DNA of 64,000 nucleotides from RPRB01 sp035543115. GTDB lineage: Bacteria; Myxococcota; Myxococcia; Myxococcales; Myxococcaceae. The DNA lies in contig DATKKF010000137.1 of assembly GCA_035543115.1 (NCBI GenBank), positions 43,203 through 107,202 on the forward strand, written 5' to 3'. Positions 63,066-64,000 of the stretch are shown here, piece after piece. Within the stretch, counting starts at the first letter, position 1, and the number at the start of each line of letters is the position of its first letter. The notes beneath the pieces were generated by a model. The model saw only the letters and a program-made list of their open reading frames with translations. It was not told the origin of the DNA and ran no database searches. Both the position numbers and the translations under genes were made by a program.

Positions 63066-64000
63066 CCCTCCACTCCCTTCCGCATCCGCTCGAGCAGCGT
63101 TCCTGCCGGCTCATCCCGCCCCTGCGCGAGGAACGCCTCCAGCGCCGGTTGGCGAGCGATGGCCTCGTCGGTCAGCGCATCCGCCCCGGGCATGTAGGCG
63201 CCGAGGAGGATGAGGTCGCGCCGCTGCTCGTAGGCGGCGAGCAGCTCCCGGAACCGGGCGGCGAGGCGCCGGTGCTCCTCGGTCGTGACCTGGGGCATCA
63301 CCCGCGAGAGAGAGGCGAGCACGTCCACCGCCGGCCAGCGCCCCCGCTCGGCGATCCGCCGGTCGAGCACCACGTGCCCGTCGAGGATGCCGCGGACCTC
63401 GTCGGCGATGGGGTCCTCCATGTCGTCGCCCGCCACCAGACAGGTGTAGAGCGCGGTGCAGTATCCGCGCGCCGAATTGCCGGTCCGCTCGAGCAGACGG
63501 GGGAGCATCGAGAAGACCGATGGCGGATAGCCCTGCCGCGCCGGAGGCTCCCCCGCCGCGAGGCCCACCTCCCTTTGGGCGCGGGCCAGGCGGGTCACCG
63601 AGTCCAGCAGGAAGAGCACGTTGCCTCCCTGCTCACGGAACCACTCGGCGATGGCGGTGGCGACGAAGCCCGCGCGGAGCCGCACCAGCGCCGGCTCGTC
63701 CGACGTCGCGCACACCACGACGCTCCGCCTCAGGCCCTGAGGCCCGAGCGCGTCCTCCACGAACTCGCGCAGCTCGCGTCCGCGCTCGCCCACCAGCGCC
63801 ACCACCGTCACCTCCGCCCGGGTGTGGCGCACCATCTGTCCGAGCAGGGTGGACTTCCCCACCCCGGCGCCCGCGAACAGCCCCAGGCGCTGCCCGCGCC
63901 CGACGGTGCACAGCCCGTCGATGGCCCGGACCCCGAGCAGCAGCGGCACCTCGACGCGCGCCCGGCGAAGCGGCTCGGGGCACGGCCGGTCCACCGACCA
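63062..64000 (-). CDS. Type III secretion-type ATPase (SctN/FliI), 5' end beyond window
   Basis: The visible 313 codons are the C-terminal part; the frame stays open past base 64000 (RC codons W-S before a GTG at 63994), so the usual N-terminal beta-barrel of about 120 residues lies outside. Visible: GLFAGAGVGKST (Walker A), VGERGRELREFVED, VLFLLDSVTRLARAQREVGL (Walker B) and GDDMEDPIADEVRGILDGHVVLDR. It unfolds substrates for export. Since the organism type is non-flagellated, this is presumably the non-flagellar T3SS-like locus known in myxobacteria. Confidence 0.9.
   Translation of the reverse strand, partial: WSVDRPCPEPLRRARVEVPLLLGVRAIDGLCTVGRGQRLGLFAGAGVGKSTLLGQMVRHTRAEVTVVALVGERGRELREFVEDALGPQGLRRSVVVCATSDEPALVRLRAGFVATAIAEWFREQGGNVLFLLDSVTRLARAQREVGLAAGEPPARQGYPPSVFSMLPRLLERTGNSARGYCTALYTCLVAGDDMEDPIADEVRGILDGHVVLDRRIAERGRWPAVDVLASLSRVMPQVTTEEHRRLAARFRELLAAYEQRRDLILLGAYMPGADALTDEAIARQPALEAFLAQGRDEPAGTLLERMRKGVEG

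Overview
The window is about 70% GC, almost fully coding, and looks like the core chromosome of a myxobacterium (Myxococcota, most likely suborder Cystobacterineae; genus not determinable from this sequence). The pointers are a C-terminal MYXO-CTERM-type anchor, gliding-motility genes of the GltA/GltB/GltC type, many sigma-54 activators, a eukaryotic-type Ser/Thr kinase, an FHA-sigma54 regulator, and a type III secretion-type ATPase. From memory the gene order resembles the MXAN_24xx-25xx part of Myxococcus xanthus; I could not check this by search. No tRNA, rRNA, CRISPR array, prophage or complete IS element was seen.

Layout. 1-7.8 kb (minus strand): an envelope operon, ppgK-like kinase -> uppS -> cdsA -> rseP -> rlpA -> tsaB -> catalytically dead Asd paralogue, followed by a MYXO-CTERM protein coupled to a beta-barrel protein cut by the window edge. 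7.8-11.4 kb (plus): Ser/Thr kinase with a large insert, an RluA-type pseudouridine synthase, a 349-bp structured gap, dinB. 11.4-19.1 kb: nat, pcnB, an SDR, a carboxypeptidase-regulatory/PDZ protein, and an App1-like phosphatase paired with plsX. 19.2-23.5 kb: gltA-gltB-gltC (minus) and a divergent CglC-like lipoprotein, i.e. outer-membrane gliding machinery. 23.5-30 kb: small envelope and regulatory genes (DUF192, PilZ, a membrane MA-type peptidase, SRPBCC, two NTF2-like proteins, ParB-like, DUF4397 lipoprotein).

30.2-47.7 kb is the centrepiece: a complete type II secretion operon gspC-D-E-F-(small ORF)-G-H-I-J-K-L-M-N. It is preceded by an NtrC-type response regulator and an excellent sigma-54 promoter, and followed by a double-FHA sigma-54 activator. 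Genes are linked by ATGA/TGATG overlaps. An undescribed 57-codon membrane ORF sits between gspF and gspG, coupled on both sides. gspK carries an in-frame palindromic insertion (about 172 bp, perfect 21-bp terminal inverted repeats, CGAGCG direct repeats) confined to the prepilin leader that would be cleaved off. This is the most novel signal in the window.

47.7-64 kb: M50-like membrane peptidase, MBL hydrolase, DJ-1/PfpI protein, a GNAT enzyme with a probable CTG start, topoisomerase IV (parE-parC), a beta-barrel/SppA fusion, an M1 aminopeptidase lipoprotein, rho with an acidic/Arg9 N-terminus, a small membrane protein, and the start of a T3SS/flagellar-type export locus (stalk protein plus ATPase, the latter cut by the window edge).

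Functionally the window joins envelope biogenesis, protein export and surface motility with their two-component, Ser/Thr-kinase and sigma-54 control.
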